Shown here: in pieces, positions 1 through 7,749 of the stretch
Layout of the letters: the number at the start of each line of letters is the position of its first letter
How positions within the stretch are numbered: position 1 is the first letter of the stretch
Assembly (NCBI GenBank): GCA_964370165.1
Contig: CAYJIG010000046.1
Span: 1 to 15,992, forward strand
Direction of reading: 5' to 3'
Origin: JAAYCI01 sp964370165
GTDB taxonomy: Bacteria; Bacillota; Clostridia; Oscillospirales; Ruminococcaceae
Length of the DNA stretch: 15,992 nucleotides
The notes under the pieces: generated by a model
Told to the model about the DNA's origin: nothing
The model's input: only the letters and a program-made list of their open reading frames with translations
The model's database searches: none
Made by a program: the position numbers and the translations under genes

Positions 1-2
1 TA

Positions 3-299
3 AGCGGCACATACACCGCTACACTCCCTGTTGGAACGCACAGCATTTCAATAAACAGCGCAGGTGGCAGCGCAAGCACAACCTTTACGGTTGTAGCGGC
101 ACCCACACAAAGCACAACAGCTACTACTACACCCACACAAAGCAACCCGGCAATAGCACCGCTTACCGGTGTAGCCAGTCCCCAAACAAGCGATAGCGCA
201 AACACACCGCTGTTTATAACGTTAATGCTTGTTTCGGCTTTGGGCTTAACCACACTGTTTTTAGCAAGAAAAAAATATTTACCCATAAGAAAAAAATAA
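3..299 (+). CDS. C-terminal end of a sortase-anchored surface protein (5' partial)
   Basis: The frame is open from the window edge to TAA at 297-299, giving 98 residues; the start lies outside the window. The visible part begins with a beta-rich stretch (GTYTATLPVGTHSISIN), then a Thr/Ser/Pro-rich linker with PTQS twice, then SPQTSD, a hydrophobic segment (about LFITLMLVSALGLTTLFLA) and a basic tail (RKKYLPIRKK). Sorting motif, membrane span and positive tail in this order are the layout of a cell-wall sorting signal. SPQTSD departs from LPXTG but resembles the (S/N)PxTG/S motifs common in Clostridia. I infer that a sortase elsewhere in the genome cleaves after the Thr and links the protein to the wall. 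Ligand or function cannot be told from this fragment. A strong terminator follows 60 bases later, so it ends its transcription unit. Confidence 0.85.
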   Translation, partial: SGTYTATLPVGTHSISINSAGGSASTTFTVVAAPTQSTTATTTPTQSNPAIAPLTGVASPQTSDSANTPLFITLMLVSALGLTTLFLARKKYLPIRKK

Positions 300-359
300 C
301 TACTGCTAAGCAATAGAATAATATGTAACACAGCTTATTATGTAAGTTATAACGCATAG

Positions 360-399
360 CCGCACCTATCACACAAGATAGCGTGCGGTTTTGCTTTTT
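360..399 (+). terminator. Rho-independent terminator of the surface-protein gene
   Basis: CCGCAC-CTATC (360-370) pairs with GATAG-c-GTGCGG (377-388). This is 11 base pairs with one bulged C and a six-base loop, followed at once by TTTTGCTTTTT. It lies 60 bases after the stop codon of the + strand surface-protein gene. Confidence 0.88.
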
Positions 400-429
400 A
401 GCGCCATGCTACTATTATCAGGATACCTC

Positions 430-665
430 TGCCTATATCAAGGCAAAATTGCAAAACAAAGCACAAACATGCTTTGTACCCAAAATATATCGCTATAACA
501 AAAAATTCCACCGACAAAAGTCAGTGGAATTTGCTCTGAGTAACCATAAGGGGCATGGAAATGCCTCGTATTGATGCGGATTCTTAGCCAGTAAGTAACG
601 CTGTGCCCATTGATGCAATCAGCTAAAGAACAATATATTTGCATTTGGGAAACTGTGCAAAATAA
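430..665. repeat. Intergenic repeat, copy A
   Basis: This stretch recurs in the same orientation at about 9998-10234, some 9568 bases away. In the core, 479-560 against 10047-10128, 80 of 82 bases match. Similarity declines on both sides, with about one single-base indel downstream. It contains two potential hairpins: 504-531, and GGGGCAT-GGAA-ATGCCTC at 550-567. No reading frame stays convincingly open in both copies, and conservation continues past the shared TGA at 536-538, so coding constraint does not explain it. It could be a MITE-like element, a dispersed 3' repeat carrying a terminator, or a structured RNA. The identity is certain; the nature is unknown. Confidence 0.85.
498..531 (-). 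terminator. Terminator of the sugar operon, inside repeat copy A
   Basis: Read on the minus strand, AATTCCAC-t-GAC, a TTTT loop and GTC-g-GTGGAATT form 8+3 base pairs around one mismatch. The 3' arm runs into a T6 tract (GGAATTTTTTG). It lies a little over 200 bases beyond the stop of the last operon gene, with no other minus-strand gene between. The matching hairpin in copy B is weaker. Confidence 0.7.
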
Positions 666-694
666 CCGTAGTGCATTCACGGTAGCATTTTGCC

Positions 695-731
695 AAAAGC
701 GGCCTACTATTACAGCTGCTTTTATTTTTTT
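695..731 (+). terminator. Plus-strand terminator facing the end of the sugar operon
   Basis: AAAAGCGGC (695-703) pairs with GCTGCTTTT (715-723), 9 base pairs with one G-U, with an 11-base loop. It is followed by A and then T7 (725-731). The poly-T lies on the plus strand, so it would stop rightward transcripts just before they enter the 3' end of the DUF4432 gene. The only known rightward gene already has its own terminator at 360-399, so this one either catches readthrough or ends an unannotated transcript from the repeat region. Confidence 0.6.
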
Positions 732-744
732 GCCACAGCAGATT

Positions 745-1833
745 TCAGTTATACTCAGCCATGATATTATTTATTTTGTCTTTTATCTTTTTGGCTTCAT
801 CCTTTTGCACATAACCTGCTGTTATTTGAGCGGAAAATGTTTCATTTGCAGGAAGCACTTTAATATTACCTTTTAGCTTCTCAGCAATGTACCCCTCAGG
901 CTCTGCTGTAGAAGGTAAAACCATACCCATAGCTTTCCACTCTTGATGTCGCACAATCCAGCGTACTGCACAATTTAATATATTTGCATCATATGTTGTA
1001 TAATCTGCTGTTCCATCTTTATGCAAATAAAGGAAATGTGCCTTTCCATCATCGTCAGTAATTAAATTTCTCAAGAACAGCACAATTTCAGGATCGTAAA
1101 AATCGCCTTTATCAACAACACGTGTTACGCCAACATCTTCTTGAATTCTATCCAAAAGTTTAATAAACTCGTCGCTAGTTTCGTTATATTGTGGAATAGC
1201 CAAGCGTGCTACCATATGTTCCGGCGTCCAAGGAAGTGTTTGTATCAATTCCGCACCATCTACAACTGCATTGTTCAGGTGCGCCATATACATATATTCC
1301 ATTGGATTAGTGGATAAATTCTCTACTTCCATTGCAAAATCTATCAAACTTGAATTTTCGTATAACTTTGCATATGGCCGTGCGATATAATGATCACCAA
1401 AAGCACGATTATGCTCATATTCTCCTGTAACGCCAATATATTTCCCTTTTTCATCTTCACCTGAAATAATATAAGCGCTATCATATTCAACATAAGGCAG
1501 CTCCCCATGGTGAGGATGGGTATCTTCAGGAGATGGGCATCCCATTGTTAAAATTCCACAATGCATTAAGTAACATCCATAGGTGTCACGAAATATGTCT
1601 CGTTTCCTAGGTATTGTAAAACTGTTTTGCATTTTGAGGGATCTACCATAAAAAACAGCATCCCATATCATCTGTCCATTAAATGGTAAGACAGTAATAT
1701 ACCCCAACTCATTTTCAATTTTTACAGAGCATATACCGCTTTCGTATCGCAATAAATACGCTTTAAGATTGCCTAAATCTACGAACAGCGTCTCTTTCTC
1801 TGTGAAAATATGTTTTTTAAGACTTACTCTCAT
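745..1833 (-). CDS. DUF4432 / aldose 1-epimerase-like protein
   Basis: Predicted 362-residue cytoplasmic protein of the galactose-mutarotase-like beta-sandwich superfamily, closest in pattern to DUF4432 proteins. Supporting features are a His-rich HPHHGELP segment at about residues 106-113 and HLNNAVVDGAEL from about residue 185, which resembles the family's HxN...P/D-G block. Related proteins interconvert sugar anomers or bind carbohydrate; the substrate here is not visible. It is the last gene of the sugar operon, 57 bases after the permease stop. The frame also extends 11 codons upstream to a TTG. I chose the internal ATG because a GGATGGTG stretch lies about 8 bases before it, while the TTG lacks a good Shine-Dalgarno. 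Family assignment is fairly secure; the reaction is inferred. Confidence 0.75.
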   Translation of the reverse strand: MRVSLKKHIFTEKETLFVDLGNLKAYLLRYESGICSVKIENELGYITVLPFNGQMIWDAVFYGRSLKMQNSFTIPRKRDIFRDTYGCYLMHCGILTMGCPSPEDTHPHHGELPYVEYDSAYIISGEDEKGKYIGVTGEYEHNRAFGDHYIARPYAKLYENSSLIDFAMEVENLSTNPMEYMYMAHLNNAVVDGAELIQTLPWTPEHMVARLAIPQYNETSDEFIKLLDRIQEDVGVTRVVDKGDFYDPEIVLFLRNLITDDDGKAHFLYLHKDGTADYTTYDANILNCAVRWIVRHQEWKAMGMVLPSTAEPEGYIAEKLKGNIKVLPANETFSAQITAGYVQKDEAKKIKDKINNIMAEYN

Positions 1834-1890
1834 AAGCAAAACACCATCCTTCCCATAAATATGCAAAATATTTTGTCACCATCACGTATA

Positions 1891-2871
1891 TTAACTTTGT
1901 GTTTTTTGTTTTGATTTTCTATCAAATTTACTTGAAATTTTAGCCTGAATAACTTCAACGTTGGCTGCTACAATTATAACAACACCTGTTGCAATAAACT
2001 GGTAGAATGTGTCAACACCTAAAACAATAAGTCCTATTTTAAGGCCTGAAAGCAAAATCGCTCCTAAAAGCGTACCAAATACATTTCCTCGACCACCCGC
2101 CATGCTTGTGCCGCCGATAGCAGCCGCTGCAATTGCATTCAATTCATACCCTGAACCTGTTGTTGGGTCTCCTGTACCCAATTTTCCGATTTGCACGATT
2201 GCTGCAAGCGATGTACCTAGCATAGCAATACCATAAACCAAAATTTTTGTTTTATCTACCGGCACTCCTGATAACTTTGCCGCTAATTCATTTCCACCAA
2301 TTGCATATGTATGAATACCCAGCTTAGTCTTTTTAAGAAGTAAGTACATAATAATTGTAAAAACAATTAATATAATAACAGAAACTCTAACATATGGAAT
2401 GATTTCGCCATCTGCTATCTCGCGATATTCGTTCGGAACACCCAGCACAGGGTATCCTTCAGTAACGACATACGCAAGTCCTCTAAAGACTGACATTGTT
2501 CCCATTGTTGCAATAAACGGTTGTAGTTTCAGCTTAGCTACGAGAATTCCATTTACCACTCCTAGTATAAACCCAAACACAAGTCCTAGCACAACACAAA
2601 TATATGGGTTCACACCCGCAACGGCCATCTGAGCCACCAATGCACCATTCAGCGCAAGTGCAGAGCCCACTGATAAATCTATTCCGCCGGTAATAATTAT
2701 TAGCGTGATACCAACGCCCATAAGTCCATAAATCGTTGCCTGCTCTAAAATATCAAACAGATTATCCGCAGACAAATATATAGGTTCCATAACTCCAAAA
2801 AAAACAAACAATACTATAATTGCTATTGCAACGCTAAACTCTCGAGCATTATTTTTCAGATATTTATTCAT
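1891..2871 (-). CDS. rbsC: Ribose-type ABC transporter permease (RbsC-like)
   Basis: A 326-residue polytopic membrane protein of the BPD_transp_2 family (RbsC/XylH/AraH type), normal length. It is hydrophobic throughout. Family hallmarks are GIDLSVGS at residues 63-70, ATMGTMSVFRGLAY at 121-134 and AAAAIGGTSMAGGRGN around 248-263, the cytoplasmic loop that meets the ATPase. A basic tail ends the protein. It would form a homodimeric channel with the RbsA-like ATPase, whose stop codon lies only 3 bases upstream, so the two are probably translationally coupled. The ATG start sits in that junction. The symbol marks family similarity; xylose, allose or autoinducer-2 permeases look alike, and the ribose assignment rests on RbsD and the kinase nearby. 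Confidence 0.9.
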   Translation of the reverse strand: MNKYLKNNAREFSVAIAIIVLFVFFGVMEPIYLSADNLFDILEQATIYGLMGVGITLIIITGGIDLSVGSALALNGALVAQMAVAGVNPYICVVLGLVFGFILGVVNGILVAKLKLQPFIATMGTMSVFRGLAYVVTEGYPVLGVPNEYREIADGEIIPYVRVSVIILIVFTIIMYLLLKKTKLGIHTYAIGGNELAAKLSGVPVDKTKILVYGIAMLGTSLAAIVQIGKLGTGDPTTGSGYELNAIAAAAIGGTSMAGGRGNVFGTLLGAILLSGLKIGLIVLGVDTFYQFIATGVVIIVAANVEVIQAKISSKFDRKSKQKTQS

Positions 2872-2874
2872 ATA

Positions 2875-4368
2875 TTATACACCACCTACAGCATATTTAA
2901 GTATTTCTGATTCCTCTAAATCTTTTTTCTCATTATCAAGGACGTTTACTATACTACCCTCTCTCATCACAATAATTCTATCGCTCATTCCGATAACCTC
3001 AGTTAATTCAGATGAAACCATTATAATAGACTTTCCACTTTCCACAATTTCTTCCATAATACGATAAATATCAGACTTAGAGGCAATATCTATACCTTTT
3101 GTGGGCTCATCAAAAATCAATACTTCCGCATCTGTTGATAGCCACTTTGCAAGAATTACTTTCTGCACATTTCCCCCGGAAAGGTTATATGTCATAAACT
3201 CCGGGAGATTTGGCTTCAGCCCAACCTTTTCGCCTTGCTTATAAGCATTATCTGTTCTTTTTTTACTATTAATGAAAATGCCATCAATAAATTGACCAAT
3301 AATAGACAAACCAATATTATCCGCGTTACATAAATTCTTGACAAAACCTTCGTCTTTTCTGTTTTCAGAAATATATGCCAACTTGGATTTTATAGATTCT
3401 AAGGGGTTTTTACACAGTTGTGAACTTCCGAGGAATGCTTCACCGGAAAAAACATCGTTTGCACCAAAAAGACCTTTCATAACCTCTGTCCTTCCAGCAC
3501 CAACCAGTCCAAAAAATCCTAATATTTCTCCTTTTTTCAGTTTAAAGCTTACATTTTTAAACTGCTCGCCTGTTAAACCTTTTACTTCAAGAACAGTTTC
3601 ATGTTCAACTGCACATGAGGATATTGTTCTTTTTGCAAATAATGCCACATCACGTCCAACCATGCAATTGACTATCTCATCCTTGGATGTGTCACTAATA
3701 TCTAATGTATTGATATACATGCCATCTCTCAACACCGTTGCTCGATCACATAATTCAAAAATTTCGTTCATCTTATGGCTAATATATAAGATTGTAATCC
3801 CTTTTTCTTTAAGATTCTTAATGATTTTGAAAAGAATAGCAGCCTCTGCATCCGAAAGTGATGAAGTAGGCTCATCAAAAGCTATTATCTTAGCGTTAGA
3901 ATGGAGTGCTTTTGCGATTTGCACCATCTGTTTTTGGCCTGTACTGAGATTTTTTATTTTCTCATTTGCCGTGAATTTACATTCGATTGTTTTAAGTATA
4001 TCATTCGTTATTTCATTCATTTGTTTTTCATCAACAAATATCCCTTTTTTCTTTTCAGTTCCAAGCATTACATTTTCTGCTACCGTAAGCTCGGGAATTA
4101 TATTAATTTCTTGATGAACTTTTATTATACCACTTTTTATAGCTTCAAGTTCTTTACTAAACGAAAGCTTTTTACCTTCGAGAAATATATCACCACTTGT
4201 TGCAGGAAATGATCCGAATAAAATATTAAGCAGTGTCGACTTACCTGCCCCGTTTTCTCCTAGCAACGCATGAATTTCACCTTTTCTTACCGAAAACGAA
4301 ACATCATTTAAAGCTTGCTGTCCTGGGAATTTTTTTGAAATATTTTTAAAGTTAATGTAATGCTCCAT
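2875..4368 (-). CDS. rbsA: Ribose-type ABC transporter ATPase, two fused nucleotide-binding domains (RbsA-like)
   Basis: A 497-residue tandem ATPase that powers sugar import, normal length for RbsA/XylG/MglA. The first domain has Walker A GENGAGKST (37-45), signature LSTGQ (141-145) and Walker B IIAFDEPTSS (about 161-169). The second has the degenerate Walker A GLVGAGRTE (287-295, no Lys), signature LSGGN (396-400) and Walker B LIFDEPTKG (about 417-425). A degenerate second Walker A is usual here, so the enzyme should be functional. The frame continues 11 codons upstream, but AAGGTG lies 9 bases before the second ATG at 4368, which I take as the start. It follows the binding-protein gene after 191 bases containing a strong hairpin and is nearly contiguous with the permease. 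Confidence 0.92.
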   Translation of the reverse strand: MEHYINFKNISKKFPGQQALNDVSFSVRKGEIHALLGENGAGKSTLLNILFGSFPATSGDIFLEGKKLSFSKELEAIKSGIIKVHQEINIIPELTVAENVMLGTEKKKGIFVDEKQMNEITNDILKTIECKFTANEKIKNLSTGQKQMVQIAKALHSNAKIIAFDEPTSSLSDAEAAILFKIIKNLKEKGITILYISHKMNEIFELCDRATVLRDGMYINTLDISDTSKDEIVNCMVGRDVALFAKRTISSCAVEHETVLEVKGLTGEQFKNVSFKLKKGEILGFFGLVGAGRTEVMKGLFGANDVFSGEAFLGSSQLCKNPLESIKSKLAYISENRKDEGFVKNLCNADNIGLSIIGQFIDGIFINSKKRTDNAYKQGEKVGLKPNLPEFMTYNLSGGNVQKVILAKWLSTDAEVLIFDEPTKGIDIASKSDIYRIMEEIVESGKSIIMVSSELTEVIGMSDRIIVMREGSIVNVLDNEKKDLEESEILKYAVGGV

Positions 4369-4469
4369 ATATTTCAACACCTTTATATTATTTCTATACA
4401 ACTCATAATTATAAGTGCCTTTTCTAACTTTACACTATCTAACGCAATATTATAGAGCTATATATATTT

Positions 4470-4513
4470 AAGTTGCCTTGGTTGAGCGTTTCGCCCAACC
4501 AAGGCCTCAACTT
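4470..4513 (-). promoter_or_regulatory. Intercistronic hairpin between binding-protein and ATPase genes
   Basis: GCCTTGGTTG (4475-4484) pairs perfectly with CAACCAAGGC (4496-4505). An inner GCG/CGC pair adds to it, and an outer AAGTT/AACTT extends it past a CTC bulge. On the minus strand it is followed by an A/T-rich stretch but not a real T tract. It therefore looks like a partial terminator or a stabiliser of the upstream mRNA 3' end. Such hairpins are known after binding-protein genes, where they keep that protein in excess over the membrane components. Confidence 0.72.
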
Positions 4514-4559
4514 CGTTATATGCTTGCAAGACTATAAAATCCAGCTACACACTGTTTGC

Positions 4560-5753
4560 CTACTGCTGAATATTAATACCCTGCCATCCAATTAGTTCTG
4601 CGGGATCAACATCAACATTCGAAGAATCAATAACAACTTGTGGTGTATAAATAACTTTAGGCACATCTTGACCTTCCAATTGACGCAACAACATTTCTGT
4701 TGCTATTTGCGACATGTAGTATGGGAAGGAGCTTATTGTTGCACTAAGTTCACCTGCAGCTATTGATGTGAACGCTTCACTTGTTCCGTCTGTTCCCAAT
4801 ACATAGCAAGAACCTAATTTGTCGGCTGCTTTTACTGCTTCCAGAGCACCCATTGCCATGGTATCGTTGTTGGCATATATCGCTTTCAGGTCCGGATATT
4901 GTTTAAGCCAAACATCAGCAACGTCTTTAGCTTTCATCCTATCCCAGTCTGCATTCTGAATTGCAACAACTTCAACATCTGGATTGTTTTCTTTAAACCA
5001 ATTTTCGAAGCCTTCGGTTCTTGATCTTGCGGATGTAGCCTTAGGCATTCCCATGATAATAGCAACTTGTCCACCTTCACCGCCGAGTTGCTCATTAACC
5101 CATTCTGCTGCAAGTTCGCCTGCTGCTAAGTGCCTTGCACCTACTGTAACAGGAATGTGAGGCATAAAGGACGAGTTTACAACTGACATTGGAATTTCTT
5201 TTTCCATTGCACTCTCAACTCCGGGAATCAAGTTGCCTTCTGCAATTGGAGAAACTAAAAGAGCGTCATAATCTTTATTAATCATGTCGTTCATAACAGC
5301 CAGCTGACCTTGCTCGTCAGTTTCCACTTGTGCTGCGCGTACATCCATTGAAATGTTTACGCCTGCTGCTATAAGGTCTGCTACTACTTGTTCTGCGCCT
5401 TCTTTTTGCATACGCCAGAATTCATTTTCAAACGCTTTGCAAACATAGCCCAGTTGTATTTCGTCTGTACTTGTTATAGTCAATGGGCCCAGTTCAGCTG
5501 TTACTTCTTCATAGGTCATTGCGCCATCATAGTAGTCTACCCCTTGTTCTGCTACGTCTGCCGATGGCAAGCTCGGATCAATTTCTGCTGCTTCTTCCTC
5601 TGGTTCTTCTGCTGCAGCTTCGGATGTGCTAGCTGGCTCTTGTGTAGATGCTGTTTCCTCTGTTGCCGGTTCTGCAGTCGATGCGCACCCTGCCAAGAAC
5701 ATAGTAAGCATCACTAGCACTAACAATAAAGCAATTGTTCTTTTGTTTTTCAT
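4560..5753 (-). CDS. rbsB: Sugar-binding lipoprotein of the ABC transporter (RbsB-like)
   Basis: A 397-residue extracellular solute-binding lipoprotein of the RbsB-like periplasmic-binding family (Peripla_BP_4). The signal peptide starts MKNKRT and is followed by a hydrophobic core and lipobox LAGC, with lipidated Cys at residue 23. Next comes an acidic Ser/Thr/Glu/Ala-rich linker of roughly 40 residues, longer than in Gram-negative RbsB and presumably a tether. The binding fold starts near IQLGYVCKAFENEFWRMQKE and contains ALLVSPIAEGNLIPGVE and IYANNDTMAMGALEA, a typical hinge/ligand region. The frame reaches 18 codons further up, but GGAGGAAGG directly before the ATG at 5753 and the clean signal peptide fix the start. 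It is separated from the kinase gene by 208 bases and may have its own promoter. Confidence 0.93.
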   Translation of the reverse strand: MKNKRTIALLLVLVMLTMFLAGCASTAEPATEETASTQEPASTSEAAAEEPEEEAAEIDPSLPSADVAEQGVDYYDGAMTYEEVTAELGPLTITSTDEIQLGYVCKAFENEFWRMQKEGAEQVVADLIAAGVNISMDVRAAQVETDEQGQLAVMNDMINKDYDALLVSPIAEGNLIPGVESAMEKEIPMSVVNSSFMPHIPVTVGARHLAAGELAAEWVNEQLGGEGGQVAIIMGMPKATSARSRTEGFENWFKENNPDVEVVAIQNADWDRMKAKDVADVWLKQYPDLKAIYANNDTMAMGALEAVKAADKLGSCYVLGTDGTSEAFTSIAAGELSATISSFPYYMSQIATEMLLRQLEGQDVPKVIYTPQVVIDSSNVDVDPAELIGWQGINIQQ

Positions 5754-5784
5754 AACCTTCCTCCAAATTTTATTAATAAATTTC

Positions 5785-5805
5785 GAGTCATAAATTTTAT
5801 GACTC
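5785..5805. promoter_or_regulatory. Perfect 21-bp palindrome in the leader of the binding-protein gene
   Basis: GAGTCATAAA and TTTATGACTC are perfect inverted 10-base arms around a single central base, about 31 bases upstream of the start codon. It could be a DNA site for a dimeric regulator or a short hairpin in the mRNA leader. It does not resemble the CG-centred LacI-type operators of this locus. Confidence 0.5.
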
Positions 5806-5863
5806 AATATTTCAAAATAACAATATTACAATCCAAAAATATTGTCATTTTAAAACCCAAAAA

Positions 5864-5892
5864 TATATAACTAAACTACACAAGCGTACCAA
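5864..5892 (-). promoter_or_regulatory. Possible internal promoter for the transporter genes
   Basis: On the minus strand TTGGTA (5887-5892), a 17-base spacer and TATATA (5864-5869) match the sigma-70 boxes at four of six positions each. They lie inside the 208-base kinase to binding-protein gap. The region is very AT-rich, so a chance match is quite possible. Confidence 0.3.
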
Positions 5893-5961
5893 TATTTTTT
5901 AGCTGTATTTTTATGTTATCTCGGACATCGCTTTGCAAATCCAGTTAATGTTTATCTAATA

Positions 5962-6885
5962 CTAAAGAGTCATGTATGCGGATACTTCCTCAATGGTAGG
6001 AATTGATGATTGTGCACCTTTTTTTGTTGTGCTTAAAGCTGCAGCAGTTTTTGCGTATTCTATACTTTTTTCGTAATCCAACTCCCTAGCCAGCGCTGCT
6101 GCAAATGCTCCCAAAAACACATCTCCTGCAGCAGTTGTATCCACACTTTCAACTTTGATGGGAGAAATTTTAAAAATTGTTCCATTCACTTCTGAAACAG
6201 CTCCGCTGCCACCTAAGCTTATAATACAATTTTTAAAGCCTTTACTTTTCAAAACATCAAGCGCTTTTGTTGCAGAGGTATCATCGGTAACTTTAATTCC
6301 CGTTAATATTTCTGCTTCTGTTTCATTTGGTTTTGTATAATCTACAAGTTTAGCTATCTCATCGGGTATACCTTCGGATGGTGCTGGAGCCGGGTCAAGT
6401 ATCACCATCATGCCTTTAGACTTAGCGACCTTTATGGCCTCATACACTGTTTCTTTCTTTATTTCCATTGTTATCAATAATATATCGCAACCATCAAATA
6501 TCTCAGTATTTGCTAATACATCATCCGGTGTCAAAAGATTGTTAGCCCCAGGCGTAAATGAAATCGAATTTTGTCCGTGCTCATCAACTCGTATCATAGC
6601 TATTCCTGCTGTTGAGTCATTATCTATAATAACTGAGCTTACATCTACACCACGCTTAGTCTGCTCTTCAAGAAGCTGTTTGCTAAAATCGTCCCCGCCC
6701 AACTTCGTAAAGTATTTTACATTTGCTCCTAATGTAGCCGCAGTCGCTGATTGATTTCCACCCTTTCCGCCTGGATATGTTTCAAAATTATCAGTTACTA
6801 TTGTTTCCCCATCACGCGGGAGTTTTTTCATATGCATGGTTAAATCAATATTTATGCTACCCATACACAATATTGTTTTTGCCAT
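5962..6885 (-). CDS. rbsK: Ribokinase-like PfkB-family sugar kinase
   Basis: A 307-residue cytoplasmic kinase, normal ribokinase length, expected to use ATP to phosphorylate the imported sugar (ribose to ribose 5-phosphate in the classic case). The N-terminal GSINIDLT...LP.DGET pattern, GGKGGNQ (39-45), KPNETE (185-190), DTTAAGD (249-255, with the catalytic Asp last) and GAQSSIP (290-296, a potassium-site-like segment) are ribokinase hallmarks. DTTAAGD replaces the usual DTTGAGD, a mild change. A TTG two codons upstream is in frame, but AAGGGA lies 9 bases before the ATG at 6885, so I use that. The start is 2 bases after the BtpA-like stop, suggesting translational coupling. Other PfkB substrates such as deoxyribose cannot be excluded. 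Confidence 0.9.
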   Translation of the reverse strand: MAKTILCMGSINIDLTMHMKKLPRDGETIVTDNFETYPGGKGGNQSATAATLGANVKYFTKLGGDDFSKQLLEEQTKRGVDVSSVIIDNDSTAGIAMIRVDEHGQNSISFTPGANNLLTPDDVLANTEIFDGCDILLITMEIKKETVYEAIKVAKSKGMMVILDPAPAPSEGIPDEIAKLVDYTKPNETEAEILTGIKVTDDTSATKALDVLKSKGFKNCIISLGGSGAVSEVNGTIFKISPIKVESVDTTAAGDVFLGAFAAALARELDYEKSIEYAKTAAALSTTKKGAQSSIPTIEEVSAYMTL

Positions 6886-6887
6886 AT

Positions 6888-7715
6888 TCAAATTTCCCTT
6901 CTTAATCGCTCAACTTCTTTCATGAAATCTCTTGTTCTTTCAAAGTTAACAGGATTTTTCCAGTTGCCGCCATCTTTGAACCAACTTCCTACAATAGCTC
7001 CGTCTGCACTTTTCAAAAGGCTGAAAACATTGTCTGTATTCACACCACTTCCTAATAAAATAGGCAAATCAACAGCACTTTTACACTCCTCTACTCGTTC
7101 AACACTGGGAGGCAAACCTGTGTCAAATCCGGTTACTATTACAGCATCGCCATCTTGAGCATCTATATCCATCGCTTGCTCTTTCACACTTCTGTCGTGG
7201 ATGATGAAATGGCTACCATGCTTTACATTTACGTCGCACAAAAAAGCTATATCGTCTGCTTTAAGCGCACTTCTTAACCTTGCAAGTTCTCCGCCTACCG
7301 CTTCAATGTACCCTGATTGAGAAATAAACGCATTACACCATTCAAATACGCGAATCCATTTTGCTCCGCCGGCAACAGCGCAAGACAACGCAATATCTGC
7401 ACCATTCATATGGCACTCAGCACCAACAGGAATTCCCACATTCTTTACAACTTCATGAACTCCGACAGCAAGTGCAGCCGTTGTTTCATGAGAAATTTTT
7501 TCACCTTTTAAATATGGAATATCCCACATGTTTTCAACTTGTATGCCATCAACTCCAGCTTCTTCCAAAATTTTCGCTTCCGTGATGGCTGTTTCAATTA
7601 TTTTATCCATACCCATGTTTATAGGATCATAACGTGGTGAACCTGGCAAAGGACGAAGGTGCACCATACCAATTACCGGTTTTGCATTGCAGAACAACTT
7701 TTCAAATTTGCTCAT
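6888..7715 (-). CDS. BtpA/SgcQ-family TIM-barrel protein
   Basis: A 275-residue cytoplasmic protein of the BtpA family (PF03437). The N-terminal IGMVHLRPLPGSPRY (about 15-29), the EAGVDGIQVEN..D.PY block (52-68), HMNGADIALSCAVAGGAKWIR and the C-terminal LLGSGVNTDNV...DGAIVGSWFK phosphate-site-like strands fit the family's predicted TIM barrel. BtpA was named for photosystem I biogenesis in cyanobacteria, and SgcQ lies in an E. coli sugar operon; no biochemical activity is known to me. Here it sits between rbsD (34 bases upstream) and the kinase (2 bases downstream), which argues for a step in sugar metabolism such as isomerisation, epimerisation or cleavage. The start ATG has AGAGG a few bases before it. 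Family call strong, function unknown. Confidence 0.88.
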   Translation of the reverse strand: MSKFEKLFCNAKPVIGMVHLRPLPGSPRYDPINMGMDKIIETAITEAKILEEAGVDGIQVENMWDIPYLKGEKISHETTAALAVGVHEVVKNVGIPVGAECHMNGADIALSCAVAGGAKWIRVFEWCNAFISQSGYIEAVGGELARLRSALKADDIAFLCDVNVKHGSHFIIHDRSVKEQAMDIDAQDGDAVIVTGFDTGLPPSVERVEECKSAVDLPILLGSGVNTDNVFSLLKSADGAIVGSWFKDGGNWKNPVNFERTRDFMKEVERLRREI

Positions 7716-7749
7716 ACTCTACCTCTTTTCATATATTAAAATAATTATA

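Noticed and set aside
383..574. 63-codon plus-strand and 80-codon minus-strand open frames over repeat copy A (the latter 438-680)
   Set aside because: Neither frame is kept in repeat copy B, they overlap terminators, and there is no ribosome binding site or family match.
430..665. Repeat copy A as an insertion-sequence end
   Set aside because: No transposase, no terminal inverted repeats and no target-site duplication could be found around either copy.
5943..5958. Possible third LacI-type operator (AGTTAATGTTTATC)
   Set aside because: It lacks the central CG and is one base short compared with the two good sites; probably chance in AT-rich DNA.
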